This document shows, in pieces, positions 1 to 8,286 of a stretch of 64,000 nucleotides of DNA; within the stretch, counting starts at the first letter, position 1; each line of letters begins with the position of its first letter. The notes beneath the pieces are model-generated. The model was not told the DNA's origin. It worked only from the letters and a program-made list of their open reading frames with translations, and made no database searches. Location: the NCBI GenBank assembly GCA_051162045.1, contig JBISDI010000018.1. One strand, given 5' to 3'. Origin of the DNA: Anaerozeibacter quisquiliarum. GTDB taxonomy: Bacteria; Bacillota; Clostridia; Christensenellales; Aristaeellaceae. A program made the translations under genes and the position numbers.

Positions 1-26
1 GCTTTTTGTATTCCCCCTGTGCATGT

Positions 27-707
27 TCAGTACAGCGGCTGCGTTCGGTAGCGCTCGTAGGCGGTTCGGTGCACCTGGGTCCGCGTTTTGATGATGCGCA
101 GCTCGCCCTCGGCGCACAGTTCGGTCAAATTGCGGTTGACGGTCACGCGGGTCACGCCGATGATCTCGCCGATCTCCGTCTGGTTGTACTGCCCGATCAG
201 CGGATACCAGCTGGGGTCGATCGGGTGCTTCGTATCGGCCACCGAGCAGAAAAAGCGCATCAAGCGCTCCTTGGTCGAGGAAAAGGACAGGTTCGATATC
301 TCATAGCGCGCCACCATCAGTTTGGTCGAGTAGTTCATCAGCAGCGAATGCCGGAAGGCCTCCGACTCCGCGAGCAGACGCTTCAACACGTCAGGCGCCA
401 GATGATAGAAAACCACATCCGTCTCGGTTTCCGAAATGAGGGAGGTCTCCGCATGCAGATAATAGGAAGCTTCGCCAAAGTAATAGCCTGGGCGCAGGGT
501 GTACAGCAGCTTGGTGTTGCCGTCCTCGTTGACCACGCTATGGCGCGTGCGGCCGCTGTGCAGGTAGTAGATGCCCTCGATGGTCATGCCGGGACTGAGA
601 AAAACCGTTTTCGCCGCATGGGAGATATGGCGGCCGTGAACGGCCAGCAGCGCGTCCACTTCCGGCGTGAAAAGATCGATCTGCTCGCTCGTCATCCAAA
701 ACGCCAT
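27..707 (-). CDS. Crp/Fnr-family transcriptional regulator
   Basis: This 226-residue protein has the size and layout of the Crp/Fnr family: an N-terminal cyclic-nucleotide-binding-type beta-roll (a YYFGEASYYLHAET stretch near residues 70-85) and a C-terminal winged helix near residues 165-215 (NQTEIGEIIGVTRVTVNRN is the recognition helix region). No cluster of cysteines is visible, so a haem- or iron-sulfur-sensing Fnr is less likely than a ligand- or redox-independent sensor. I chose ATG 707 because AAAGGGAGA lies 6-8 bases upstream; the reading frame stays open further upstream but looks non-coding there. A TATAAT hexamer (plus positions 744-749) sits upstream on the minus strand. It diverges from the TAXI-TRAP operon and is its likely regulator (inference). 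Confidence 0.9.
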   Translation of the reverse strand: MAFWMTSEQIDLFTPEVDALLAVHGRHISHAAKTVFLSPGMTIEGIYYLHSGRTRHSVVNEDGNTKLLYTLRPGYYFGEASYYLHAETSLISETETDVVFYHLAPDVLKRLLAESEAFRHSLLMNYSTKLMVARYEISNLSFSSTKERLMRFFCSVADTKHPIDPSWYPLIGQYNQTEIGEIIGVTRVTVNRNLTELCAEGELRIIKTRTQVHRTAYERYRTQPLY

Positions 708-1085
708 GCCGCTCTCCCTTTCTATAGTACTTTGATGATATCGATTATACCATAGATCGCGGGCGAAAATAAAGGGAAATTCAACATAGATATTGTGCGT
801 GGGGAATGCAAGCATTATTCCGCAACCGTCCGACGAAACCGAGCGCGCCCGAGGCCCATGACCTCGCAGGGGTATGGTTTCCCAACTTTCCCCTCGCGCT
901 TGCAAAAACCGAAGGCGTCGCAGCGCTGCGTCGAGGGTTTTGCGGGCGCGAGATGGCGGACATGCGGCCGCCGCCGCCCGCGGCATTTCATTTTGCGACT
1001 TCCCGTATATGTATCGTGCGATATAGACAACCTCGCCGAATTTATTTACCATTGAGTATGGACAACGAAAAACAGGAGGGTCACT
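708..1085. other. Divergent intergenic region, regulator / TRAP operon
   Basis: A 378-base gap without a convincing gene. The left side holds a minus-strand TATAAT (744-749) for the regulator. The middle (893-952) is an imperfect inverted repeat with arms CTCGCGCTTGCAAAAACC and GGGTTTTGCGGGCGCGAG around a perfect CGCAGCGCTGCG palindrome. The right side is AT-richer (1010-1060) and should hold the TRAP operon promoter, but I see no good consensus pair. Short open frames here lack ribosome sites and family features. Confidence 0.5.
893..952. repeat. Imperfect inverted repeat
   Basis: The two 18-base arms pair with a few mismatches, and the loop region itself contains the perfect 12-base palindrome CGCAGCGCTGCG. 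As RNA this would be a long hairpin of about 60 bases. There is no T-run after it, so a simple intrinsic terminator is unlikely; it may be a small palindromic repeat element or a regulatory structure. Confidence 0.5.
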
Positions 1086-2069
1086 ATGAAAAGGACACAT
1101 CTGGCCGTCGTCACCGCGTTGCTGTTGGCCGTCTCCCTGATCGTCCCGGGCTGCGTTTCTGCCGAAACGCGGGAGCTCTCGCTGGGCACCTCTTCCGCCG
1201 GCGGCAATTACTATCTGGTCGGCAGCGGTTGGGGCAACATGATCTCCAAGAAATCAGGCGACATCAACGTCACTTCCGAGTCCACCACCGGCAGCACCGC
1301 CAACCTGACCATGATCCAGTCGGGCGAGCTGGACATGGGCGTTACGCTGGGCTCCACGATCATCGAGTCGCTGGAGGGCACCGCGGACTGGACGCAGGGC
1401 AATAAGTGCGACAAGATCCGCGTTCTGCTGCCCCTGTATCCCTCCTACATGACCATGTATGCGCTGACCAAGAACAACATCAAGGACATCTATGACCTGA
1501 ATGGCAAGTCCGTGGGCACCGGCAGCTTGGGCGCGGGCGTGGATTCCGCCGCCAAGAGGATCTTCAAGATTCTGGACATCACCCCCAGCGTCATCCACAA
1601 TGACAGCCACACCAACACCGCGCCCAACGTAGGCGACGGCGTCACCGATGTGGGCGTTTCCTTCCAGAATCCGCCCTACCCGGCGCTGGTGGAGCTTGAG
1701 AGCAGCAACGATGTCACCATCATCGGCATGACCAAGGAAGCCCAGCAGAAGGTGCTCGCCGGCATGCCCTTCCTCTTTGAAGGCACCATCCCCGCCAATT
1801 CCTACAAGGGCAACAAGGAAGACGTCATCAGCGTCGCCGACTGGAACTGGATCGTCTGCAGCGCGGATATGTCCGATGAAGATGTGTACAAGATTCTGGA
1901 TACCACCTTTGCCAACCAGTCCGACCTGCTGAGCATCCACAAGGCGACCGCCAACGTGGACATGAGCAACTACCAGTACGCCTCCACCTATCTGCACCCC
2001 GGCGTCGTCAAGTACCTGAAGGACCACAACGTCGAAGTCGCCGACAAACTGATCCCCCCGGCGCAATAA
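1086..2069 (+). CDS. TAXI-family TRAP transporter solute-binding protein
   Basis: A 327-residue extracytoplasmic binding protein. The start is fixed by AGGAGGG 6-8 bases before ATG 1086. Residues 1-22 form a signal peptide that ends in VPGC, so Cys23 may be lipidated (Pro at -2 is unusual for a lipobox). The mature start, with LSLGTSSAGGNYYLVGSGWG and STTGSTANLTMIQSGELDMG, is the classic TAXI pattern (GT...GGxYYxxG, then SxGSxxNxxxLxxGxxDxG). TAXI proteins deliver a small organic acid or amino acid to a fused TRAP permease, which is the next gene (39-base gap). The substrate is not readable from sequence. Expression is probably set by the divergent Crp/Fnr regulator. Confidence 0.93.
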   Translation: MKRTHLAVVTALLLAVSLIVPGCVSAETRELSLGTSSAGGNYYLVGSGWGNMISKKSGDINVTSESTTGSTANLTMIQSGELDMGVTLGSTIIESLEGTADWTQGNKCDKIRVLLPLYPSYMTMYALTKNNIKDIYDLNGKSVGTGSLGAGVDSAAKRIFKILDITPSVIHNDSHTNTAPNVGDGVTDVGVSFQNPPYPALVELESSNDVTIIGMTKEAQQKVLAGMPFLFEGTIPANSYKGNKEDVISVADWNWIVCSADMSDEDVYKILDTTFANQSDLLSIHKATANVDMSNYQYASTYLHPGVVKYLKDHNVEVADKLIPPAQ

Positions 2070-2108
2070 TACGCAGCGGATTACCGGCGGTACGCAGGAG
2101 GGGGAAGT

Positions 2109-4058
2109 ATGAAATCCAGGGAAATCACAAGCAGGGCGGATAAGATCATTCAGGAGACCGCCAGCGAAGAAGAGATCGTACAGGTCAAAAAACCCAAGAC
2201 AATGGTTGATTGGCTCGTGGTCGTCTTCGCCATCCTGTCCGTGCTGATGGTCACCTATCACATTTTGGCCTTTACCGTCATGCACATGAAGCAGGGTGTG
2301 CTGTTGGCCACGCATTTGCTCTTTGGGCTGTCGCTGATCTATATCAACGATATGATCAAGTCCAAAAAGTTAAAGATCGCCAACATCATCGGGATCGTCG
2401 TGGCCGCGGTGTTCAGCCTCTATGTCGTATGGGACTATGATGCCTACATCATGCGCATGCAGGTCGTGCCCAACAAGTTGGACGTACTCATCGCCTGCGT
2501 TGCCATCATCAACATCCTCTACGCCACCAAGATATCCGTCGGCTGGGCGCTGCCCATCGTGGCCAGCACCTTTATCCTCTACGGATTCTTCGGCCACTTG
2601 CTGCCGGGCCCTTTCCGCAGCAGAGGCTACAACCTGCAGCGGTTGGCGACCACGCTGTTCAGCGATCAGGGCATCTACGGCTCGGCGCTGGGCGTATCGG
2701 CCTCCAACGTCTTCCTCTTCCTGGTCTTTGCCGCGTTCCTTGCCGCCTCGGGCGCCGATAAGATATTCAGCGACCTGGCCACCTCGGTCGCCGGCAAGTA
2801 CCGCGGGGGGCAGTCCAAGATCTCCGTGGTCTCAAGCGCCCTGTTTGGCATGATATCCGGCTCCGCGGTCGCCAATGTGGTCAGCGACGGCGCGTTTACC
2901 ATCCCCATGATGATTAAGTCGGGCCTTGACAAGGCCTATGCCGCCGCGGTGGAGGCAGTCGCCTCCACCGGCGGGCAGATCATGCCGCCTGTCATGGGCG
3001 CCGCGGCCTTCGTGCTGGCGGACGCCGTGGGCATCCCCTACAATCTAGTGGTCATCGGCGCCATCATCCCGGCAGCGCTGTACTTCATCAGCATCTACAT
3101 CAACGTGGACGTCGAGGCTGTGCGCAAGGGCATCAAGGGCTTGAATCGGGACGAGATCCCCAATCTGCTCAATGTCCTCAAGAACGGCCTGCCGTTGTTC
3201 ATCCCGCTGGGCATCCTGATCGCCGCGCTGATGGGCTTGCAGTGGAACGCCATGCGCTCGGCCATCGTCGCCACCGCGGCCATCGTCCTGCTGTCCATCT
3301 TCCGCAAGGATAACCGCCTCTCCTTCTCCTTTTTGGTGGACAGCTGCATACGCGCCACCAAGTCCGCCCTCCAGGTGGTCGCAGCCTGTGCCACCAGCGG
3401 CATCGTGGTGGGCATCATCGCCATGACGGGCCTGGGGTTGAAGCTGTCCAACCTCATCATGGCGCTGGGTGAGAGCAGCCTGCTGCTGAGCCTGGTCGCC
3501 GCCATGGTGGTGACCATCATCTTGGGCATGGGCGTGCCGACGACCGCGGCCTATATGATCGGCTCGGCCACGCTGGCACCCGCGCTGATCGGCTTGGGGC
3601 TCGCTCCCTTTGGCGCGCATATGTTTATCTTCTACTATGCGGCGCTGTCGGCCATCACGCCGCCGGTTGCCGTCGCGAGCTATGCCGCGGCGGGTCTTGG
3701 CGACGCCAATCCCATGAAGGTGGGCTGGAACGCGGTACGCATCGGCATCGTGGCCTTCGTCGTGCCCTATGCCTTCGTCATCAACACCGACCTGCTGCTC
3801 ATCATCACGCCCTTCAACCTCCAGACCGCGCTCAACGTGTTCTTCGCGGTGCTGATGTGCGTGCCGGTCGCCTTCTCCATGCAGGGCTGGATGGTCAAGG
3901 CGTTGAACCCCATCGAACGCGCGATCATGTTCGCGCTTGGCTGCAGCCTGCTCTCGCCCAATAACTGGCTCTGCCTGGCCTCGGCCGTTGTTTTCTTCGG
4001 CTGGTTCTTCCTATACAGGAAGCTCTACGGCGTCGCCGGGCAAGCTGCCAGCAACTAA
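2109..4058 (+). CDS. TRAP transporter fused permease (4TM/12TM)
   Basis: A 649-residue membrane protein of the fused DctQ-DctM type that pairs with TAXI binding proteins. After a charged cytosolic N-terminus (about 40 residues) come the small-subunit helices, then the large DctM domain with signatures such as GMISGSAVANVVSDGAFTIP, STGGQIMPPVMGAAAF, GMGVPTTAAYMIG and SAITPPVAVASYAAAGL. It moves the bound solute inward with cation symport. AGGAGGGGGAAGT precedes ATG 2109. Length and motif order are normal for the family. It sits between its binding protein and a DapA-family lyase, so the imported solute is probably a substrate of the downstream enzymes (inference). Confidence 0.94.
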   Translation: MKSREITSRADKIIQETASEEEIVQVKKPKTMVDWLVVVFAILSVLMVTYHILAFTVMHMKQGVLLATHLLFGLSLIYINDMIKSKKLKIANIIGIVVAAVFSLYVVWDYDAYIMRMQVVPNKLDVLIACVAIINILYATKISVGWALPIVASTFILYGFFGHLLPGPFRSRGYNLQRLATTLFSDQGIYGSALGVSASNVFLFLVFAAFLAASGADKIFSDLATSVAGKYRGGQSKISVVSSALFGMISGSAVANVVSDGAFTIPMMIKSGLDKAYAAAVEAVASTGGQIMPPVMGAAAFVLADAVGIPYNLVVIGAIIPAALYFISIYINVDVEAVRKGIKGLNRDEIPNLLNVLKNGLPLFIPLGILIAALMGLQWNAMRSAIVATAAIVLLSIFRKDNRLSFSFLVDSCIRATKSALQVVAACATSGIVVGIIAMTGLGLKLSNLIMALGESSLLLSLVAAMVVTIILGMGVPTTAAYMIGSATLAPALIGLGLAPFGAHMFIFYYAALSAITPPVAVASYAAAGLGDANPMKVGWNAVRIGIVAFVVPYAFVINTDLLLIITPFNLQTALNVFFAVLMCVPVAFSMQGWMVKALNPIERAIMFALGCSLLSPNNWLCLASAVVFFGWFFLYRKLYGVAGQAASN

Positions 4059-4075
4059 CATCAAGGAGAAAATCC

Positions 4076-4996
4076 ATGTCCGATTATCGTAGGCCAACCG
4101 GTTCCTGGGTCGCGATGGTAACCCCCTTTGACAAGAACAACAAGGTCGATTTCGGGGCGTTCAAGGTGCTCATCGACCGCCAGATCCACTATGGCACCAA
4201 GGAGCTGTTCGTCCTGGGCTCGGCCGGCGAGGCCACGCTGCTGACGCTGGAGGAAAAGCACGAGATCATCCACCAGATCATCAAGATGACCAAGGGTCGG
4301 ATCCCGGTGTTTTTCAGCGCCAACATGAACACCACCGAGGAGAGCGTCAAGCTGGCCCAGTTCGCCCAAAGCGAGGGCGCCGACGGCGTTATCTTCCTGG
4401 TGCCCAGCTACGTATTGATCCCGCAGGCCTCCGCCTTCATCCATCTGGACAAGTGCATGGGTTCCGTTGATATCTCCTGCGGTATCTACAACAACCCCTC
4501 CCGCTCCGGCGTGCGCATCGAGGCCGAGACCATCAAGAAGCTCTCCGACCTCCACCCCAACTTCGTGGCCGATAAGGAAGCCATGCCCGATGTGCGCCAC
4601 CTGGTTCAGGTCAAGCGCCTTTGCGGCGACAAGCTCAACATACTCTGCTGCGACTTCCCCAAGTACTCCATCGTGATCCCCACGCTGGCCATCGGCGGCA
4701 ACGGCACGGCCAACATCGGCGGCAACATCATCCCCGAGGAGGTAGCCAGCTACTCCAGGCCTTGGACGGACATGCAGATCATGGAGGAGTGCCGACAGGG
4801 CTATTTCAAGTGGTTCCCGCTGCTGGAGGAACTCTATCACCTGTCGAACCCCATCGTGCTGAAGGCCGCCTACAACATCCTTGGGTTGCCGGGCGGTTCG
4901 CTGCGCGCGCCCTATCAGGACTATGCCGGCCCGCACTTTGACGCGCTCAAGCAGATGATGGACGAGATGGGCGTTATCAAAAAATACGGAGTATAG
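4076..4996 (+). CDS. DapA/NanA-family class I aldolase-type lyase
   Basis: A 306-residue TIM-barrel enzyme of the dihydrodipicolinate synthase / N-acetylneuraminate lyase superfamily. The GSAGEA loop (about residues 48-53), Tyr138 in IYNNPSRSG and the Schiff-base Lys167 in VADKEA are all in place. The family forms or cleaves C-C bonds between pyruvate (or another 2-oxo acid) and an aldehyde. True DapA binds aspartate semialdehyde, but the location in a transporter operon argues for a catabolic lyase instead. AAGGAGAAAATCC precedes ATG 4076. The exact substrate is unknown. Confidence 0.9.
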   Translation: MSDYRRPTGSWVAMVTPFDKNNKVDFGAFKVLIDRQIHYGTKELFVLGSAGEATLLTLEEKHEIIHQIIKMTKGRIPVFFSANMNTTEESVKLAQFAQSEGADGVIFLVPSYVLIPQASAFIHLDKCMGSVDISCGIYNNPSRSGVRIEAETIKKLSDLHPNFVADKEAMPDVRHLVQVKRLCGDKLNILCCDFPKYSIVIPTLAIGGNGTANIGGNIIPEEVASYSRPWTDMQIMEECRQGYFKWFPLLEELYHLSNPIVLKAAYNILGLPGGSLRAPYQDYAGPHFDALKQMMDEMGVIKKYGV

Positions 4997-5017
4997 GCGG
5001 GCGACCGGAGACGGCGC

Positions 5018-5118
5018 CTGAATTTCCGCGGAAATTCCGGGCGGCCCCGGTACGATTGGACATGGGGGGCTCCGGCCCTCCAACCCTCCCGGGGTGCTTC
5101 GCAAGCGATTGCTTTGGC
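5018..5118. repeat. Dispersed repeat family R2, short copy
   Basis: This intergenic stretch shares both ends with 57003-57289. The left part (5018-5043) contains the perfect palindrome AATTTCCGCGGAAATT followed by CCGGGCG. The right part (5054-5118) contains GGGGGGCTCCGGCCCTCC, which can fold on itself, and ends in GCTTCGCAAGCGATTGCTTT. Only about 10 bases lie between the shared ends here, against about 193 in the other copy. It is not visibly coding. Confidence 0.65.
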
Positions 5119-5149
5119 AAAATGAGCATTTTAATGTAGGGGGATTGCC

Positions 5150-6508
5150 ATGAAGGCTATTGTCGTGGGAGGAACCGCGGCGGGTCTGTCCGCCGCATCC
5201 AAGGCCAAGAGGATCGAGCCCGAGATCGAGTTCAAAGTCTACGAGAGGTCGGGCTTCACCAGCTATGGTGCCTGCGGTCTGCCCTATCTGATCGAGGACA
5301 GGGTGAAGAAGCCCGAGGACTTGGTGACCCTGACCCCGCAAGCCTTGACCAACAAGCGTGGGATCCCCACCTTCATCCGCCATGAAGTCAAGCATCTGGA
5401 CGCCGCGGCCAAAAAGGTCGTGGTCGAGAACCTAGATACGGGCGAGCGGTTCGAAGAGCGCTATGACAAGCTGGTTCTGGCGACCGGCTCCAGCGCATCG
5501 CTGCCGCCGATTTGGGGGATCGAAGCCCGGGACGTCTATGTGCTCAAGACCGTGGAGGACGCAGTGGCCATCAAGGCCAAGGCCCGGCAAAGCAAGAAGG
5601 CCATCATTCTGGGCGGCGGGCCCATCGGCCTGGAAACGGCCGACGCGCTGCGCGGCTGCGGCATGGAAGTGGAGGTCGTGGAGGTGCAGCCCCGCCTGCT
5701 GCCCTTCTTTGAGGAGGAATACTCGAGCCAAGTGGCCGGGGCGCTCAAAGACCGGGGCGTCGGCCTCCACGTCGGCCTCTCCGTGCAGGAAGTGATCGCC
5801 CCAAATGGGCGCTTCACCGCTTGCAGACTCTCCAACGGCCATGTGCTGGATGCCGACTTCCTGCTCGTCTGCGCCGGCGTGCGCCCCAATACCGAGCTTG
5901 CGAAGGAAGCGGGGCTTGAGTTGGGTGCGCGCGGCGCCATCCGCGTGGACGAGCGCATGCGTACCTCCGACCCGGATATCTACGCATGCGGCGACTGCGC
6001 GACGGTCCATAACGCGCTGACCGGGAAAGAGACGTATATCCCCCTTGGCACCACGGCCAACAAGCAGGGCCGCGTCGCCGGCGCCAACTTGGCCGGCCGG
6101 AACGCGGCTTTCGGGGGCGTCATCGGCGCCCAGGTGGTCAAGGTGTTTGACCTCTTCCTCGCGGCCTGCGGCATGAATCTGGCCGAGGCGAAAGCAGAGG
6201 GCTATGACGCGGACTCCGTTCGCATCCAGAAGGGCTCCATCGCCAATTACTACCCCGGCGGCAGCGCCAACACCATCACGCTGGTCTTTGACAAGAAGGA
6301 TGGGCGTTTGCTGGGCGCTCAAGGTTCAGGCGACGACAGCATCGCCGGACGCATGAATGTCTTCGTGGCCGCCGTGACCATGGGCATGACGGTGGAACAG
6401 ATAAACGGCCTCGACCTGGTCTACACGCCCTCGGTCGCGCCCGTCTATGACCCCATCCTCATCGCGGCCGCGCAGGCCGTCAAGAAAGTGAGCGGTACCG
6501 ATGACTGA
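5150..6508 (+). CDS. CoA-disulfide reductase / NADH oxidase-like flavoprotein
   Basis: A 452-residue pyridine-nucleotide disulfide oxidoreductase of the single-cysteine group. The N-terminal FAD motif is VVGGTAAGLSAASKAKR, the redox cysteine is Cys42 in YGACGLPY, the NAD(P)H-binding motif is ILGGGPIGLETA and the second FAD motif is YACGDCATV. The C-terminal dimerisation domain has the VYTPSVAPVYDPI stretch typical of CoA-disulfide reductases. Such enzymes reduce CoA disulfide, polysulfide or oxygen with NADH. The ribosome site is TAGGGGGATTGCC before ATG 5150. The operon also holds a CyuA-like sulfide-releasing enzyme, so a role with sulfide or persulfide is plausible (inference). The gene overlaps the next by 8 bases. 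Confidence 0.88.
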   Translation: MKAIVVGGTAAGLSAASKAKRIEPEIEFKVYERSGFTSYGACGLPYLIEDRVKKPEDLVTLTPQALTNKRGIPTFIRHEVKHLDAAAKKVVVENLDTGERFEERYDKLVLATGSSASLPPIWGIEARDVYVLKTVEDAVAIKAKARQSKKAIILGGGPIGLETADALRGCGMEVEVVEVQPRLLPFFEEEYSSQVAGALKDRGVGLHVGLSVQEVIAPNGRFTACRLSNGHVLDADFLLVCAGVRPNTELAKEAGLELGARGAIRVDERMRTSDPDIYACGDCATVHNALTGKETYIPLGTTANKQGRVAGANLAGRNAAFGGVIGAQVVKVFDLFLAACGMNLAEAKAEGYDADSVRIQKGSIANYYPGGSANTITLVFDKKDGRLLGAQGSGDDSIAGRMNVFVAAVTMGMTVEQINGLDLVYTPSVAPVYDPILIAAAQAVKKVSGTDD

Positions 6509-6905
6509 TTTCCTGCGCATCAACATCGCGCGCGGCGAACATATCAGGGAGCGCATCAACGCCTTTGCGCTCGAGCACGGCATCGACCACGCCTATGTAT
6601 CGGGCGCGGTCGGCTCCGCCAGCGACTGTGTGTTCAACGCGCCCGACGGCTCAAGCTTTCCCATCAAGCCCGTCAGCACGCCCGTCGCAGGCCCCGCCGA
6701 GATACTCGCCTTCTCCGGCGAGATACTGCCCAAGGCGGAGATGGACGACACCATGAAGCGCATCTACAAGGACGACCCCTACGAGCTGTTTATCCACGTG
6801 CACGCCGCCGTCGCGACGGCCGGCGCGCAGGTCTACGGCGGCGCGTTGGTAAACGGGATAAGCTTCCGCCAGGTGTCGGTCTATATATGGCCCACCCGTG
6901 GCTGA
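6501..6905 (+). CDS. PPC/DUF296-domain protein
   Basis: A 134-residue protein made only of the PPC (plants and prokaryotes conserved, DUF296) domain: GEHIRERINAFALEHGIDHAYVSGAVGSASD at the N-terminus and ELFIHVHAAVATAG with a closing VSVYIW strand at the C-terminus. In plants this domain is joined to AT-hooks; bacterial stand-alone forms are trimers of unknown biochemical role. It overlaps the flavoprotein gene by 8 bases and is followed after 15 bases by the CyuA-like gene, so it is co-translated with the pathway. No AT-hook or catalytic residue can be assigned. Confidence 0.85.
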   Translation: MTDFLRINIARGEHIRERINAFALEHGIDHAYVSGAVGSASDCVFNAPDGSSFPIKPVSTPVAGPAEILAFSGEILPKAEMDDTMKRIYKDDPYELFIHVHAAVATAGAQVYGGALVNGISFRQVSVYIWPTRG

Positions 6906-6920
6906 ACAATGAGGAGCGCT

Positions 6921-8189
6921 ATGACAGATTACAGGCAGATACTCTTAAAAGAAATGGTACCCGCGCTGGGCTGCACCGAGCCGATCGCCATTGCGCTGTG
7001 CGCGGCCAAGGCTCGCGCGGTTTTGGGCAAGGAGCCTGAGCGCATGGACATCCACTGCAGCGGCAACGTCATCAAAAACACCAAGTCCGTGGTCGTACCC
7101 AATACTGGGGGGCTGTCCGGCATCGAGGCGGCGGGCTGCGTGGGTTGCTTTGGCGGCGACGCGGACAAGGGGCTGGAGGTATTGACCCGCGTCGGCGCCG
7201 AGGACATCCGGCGCGCCAAAGCCTTCATCAGGGCCGGAAAGGTCAGCGTGCATCACGTCCGGGGCGAGGACAGCCTCTACATCCGCTGCGCGCTCTTCGC
7301 CGAATCTGACAGCGCCGAGGCGATCATCTCAGGCGGTCACAGCCAGTTCGTCAGCATCAAGAAAAACGGCGCGCATCTGCCCGGCGCCGCGCCGCAGGCC
7401 GCGCCCGCCGCGGGGAAGGTCCAGGCGGATATGACGGTGGCGGATATTTTGGCCTTCGTGCAGGGGCTTGATTTTGAGCGCGACGCTCCGTTGCGCCAAC
7501 GCATCGATCAGGAAATCGACGTCAACATGGCCATCGCCGAGGAGGGCCTGAGCAAGGACTATGGCGCTTCGGTGGGCAAGACCCTGCTGGAGAGCTATGC
7601 CGACGACCCGCGCGCGCGCATCCGCGCCTACGCAGCCGCCGGTTCCGACGCCCGCATGGCCGGCTCATCCAAACCCGTCGTCATCAACTCCGGCTCGGGC
7701 AATCAGGGGATGACGGTCTCCCTGCCGCTCATCGTCTACGCCCGGGACAACAATCTGGAGCGCGATAAGCTGCGCCGCGGCCTGGTTATCTCAAACCTCA
7801 TCGCCATCTACATCAAGAAGCAGATCGGCACGCTGTCCGCCTTCTGCGGCGTGGTCAGCGCAGCGGCCGCAGCCGGCGCGGGTCTGGGCTATTTGCAGGA
7901 TCTTGGCGAGGAAGCCATCGGCAGCGTCATCACCAACACGCTGCTGACCTCCGGCGGCATCCTCTGCGACGGCGCCAAGGCCAGCTGCGCCTCCAAGATA
8001 TCGGTATCGCTCGACAATGCGATGCTGGCCATTGAGATGGTCAAGCGCAATCGCAGTCTGCCCGCCGGTCAAGGCCTGGCCGGCCGCACCATCGACGAGA
8101 CCATCAGCAACGTCGCCGCCATCGCCCGCGAGGGCATGAAGGAAACCGACAATCAGATACTCGAAATGATGATCCGCGCGAACGGATAA
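6921..8189 (+). CDS. CyuA/UPF0597-type L-cysteine desulfidase-like protein
   Basis: A 422-residue member of the UPF0597/CyuA family (serine-dehydratase-alpha fold). Diagnostic motifs are PALGCTEPIAIALCAAKA at the N-terminus, SGNVIKNTKSVVVPNTGG, INSGSGNQGMTVSLPL, SAFCGVVSAA and LCDGAKASCASKI. The conserved cysteines in GCTEP, AFCG, LCDG and SCAS are the likely iron-sulfur cluster ligands. Characterised members split L-cysteine into pyruvate, ammonia and sulfide. The start is ATG 6921, with GAGGAG just upstream; an in-frame ATG 12 bases earlier overlaps that site. A paralogue lies at 34946-36214. As last gene of the TRAP operon it may degrade the imported compound or a product of it. Confidence 0.9.
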   Translation: MTDYRQILLKEMVPALGCTEPIAIALCAAKARAVLGKEPERMDIHCSGNVIKNTKSVVVPNTGGLSGIEAAGCVGCFGGDADKGLEVLTRVGAEDIRRAKAFIRAGKVSVHHVRGEDSLYIRCALFAESDSAEAIISGGHSQFVSIKKNGAHLPGAAPQAAPAAGKVQADMTVADILAFVQGLDFERDAPLRQRIDQEIDVNMAIAEEGLSKDYGASVGKTLLESYADDPRARIRAYAAAGSDARMAGSSKPVVINSGSGNQGMTVSLPLIVYARDNNLERDKLRRGLVISNLIAIYIKKQIGTLSAFCGVVSAAAAAGAGLGYLQDLGEEAIGSVITNTLLTSGGILCDGAKASCASKISVSLDNAMLAIEMVKRNRSLPAGQGLAGRTIDETISNVAAIAREGMKETDNQILEMMIRANG

Positions 8190-8258
8190 TCCTTCTCTCA
8201 TTTGCCCGACCAAAACAAAAGCTGATCGCGGCGCAATTCGGCTTTCCCACACGCCGAA

Positions 8259-8274
8259 GATCGGCATGCCGATC
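8259..8274. terminator. Perfect palindrome between convergent genes
   Basis: GATCGGCATGCCGATC is a perfect 16-base palindrome, flanked by further imperfect pairing (TTCCC ... GGGAA). It lies between the 3' ends of the convergent CyuA-like and SIS genes and is a candidate bidirectional terminator. It has no clear T-run. Confidence 0.4.
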
Positions 8275-8286
8275 GGGAACCGGAGA

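Noticed and set aside
795..1405. Plus-strand open frames crossing the regulator/TRAP gap
   Set aside because: No ribosome site or family pattern; they run out of frame into the TAXI gene. The region is better explained as regulatory DNA with a palindrome.
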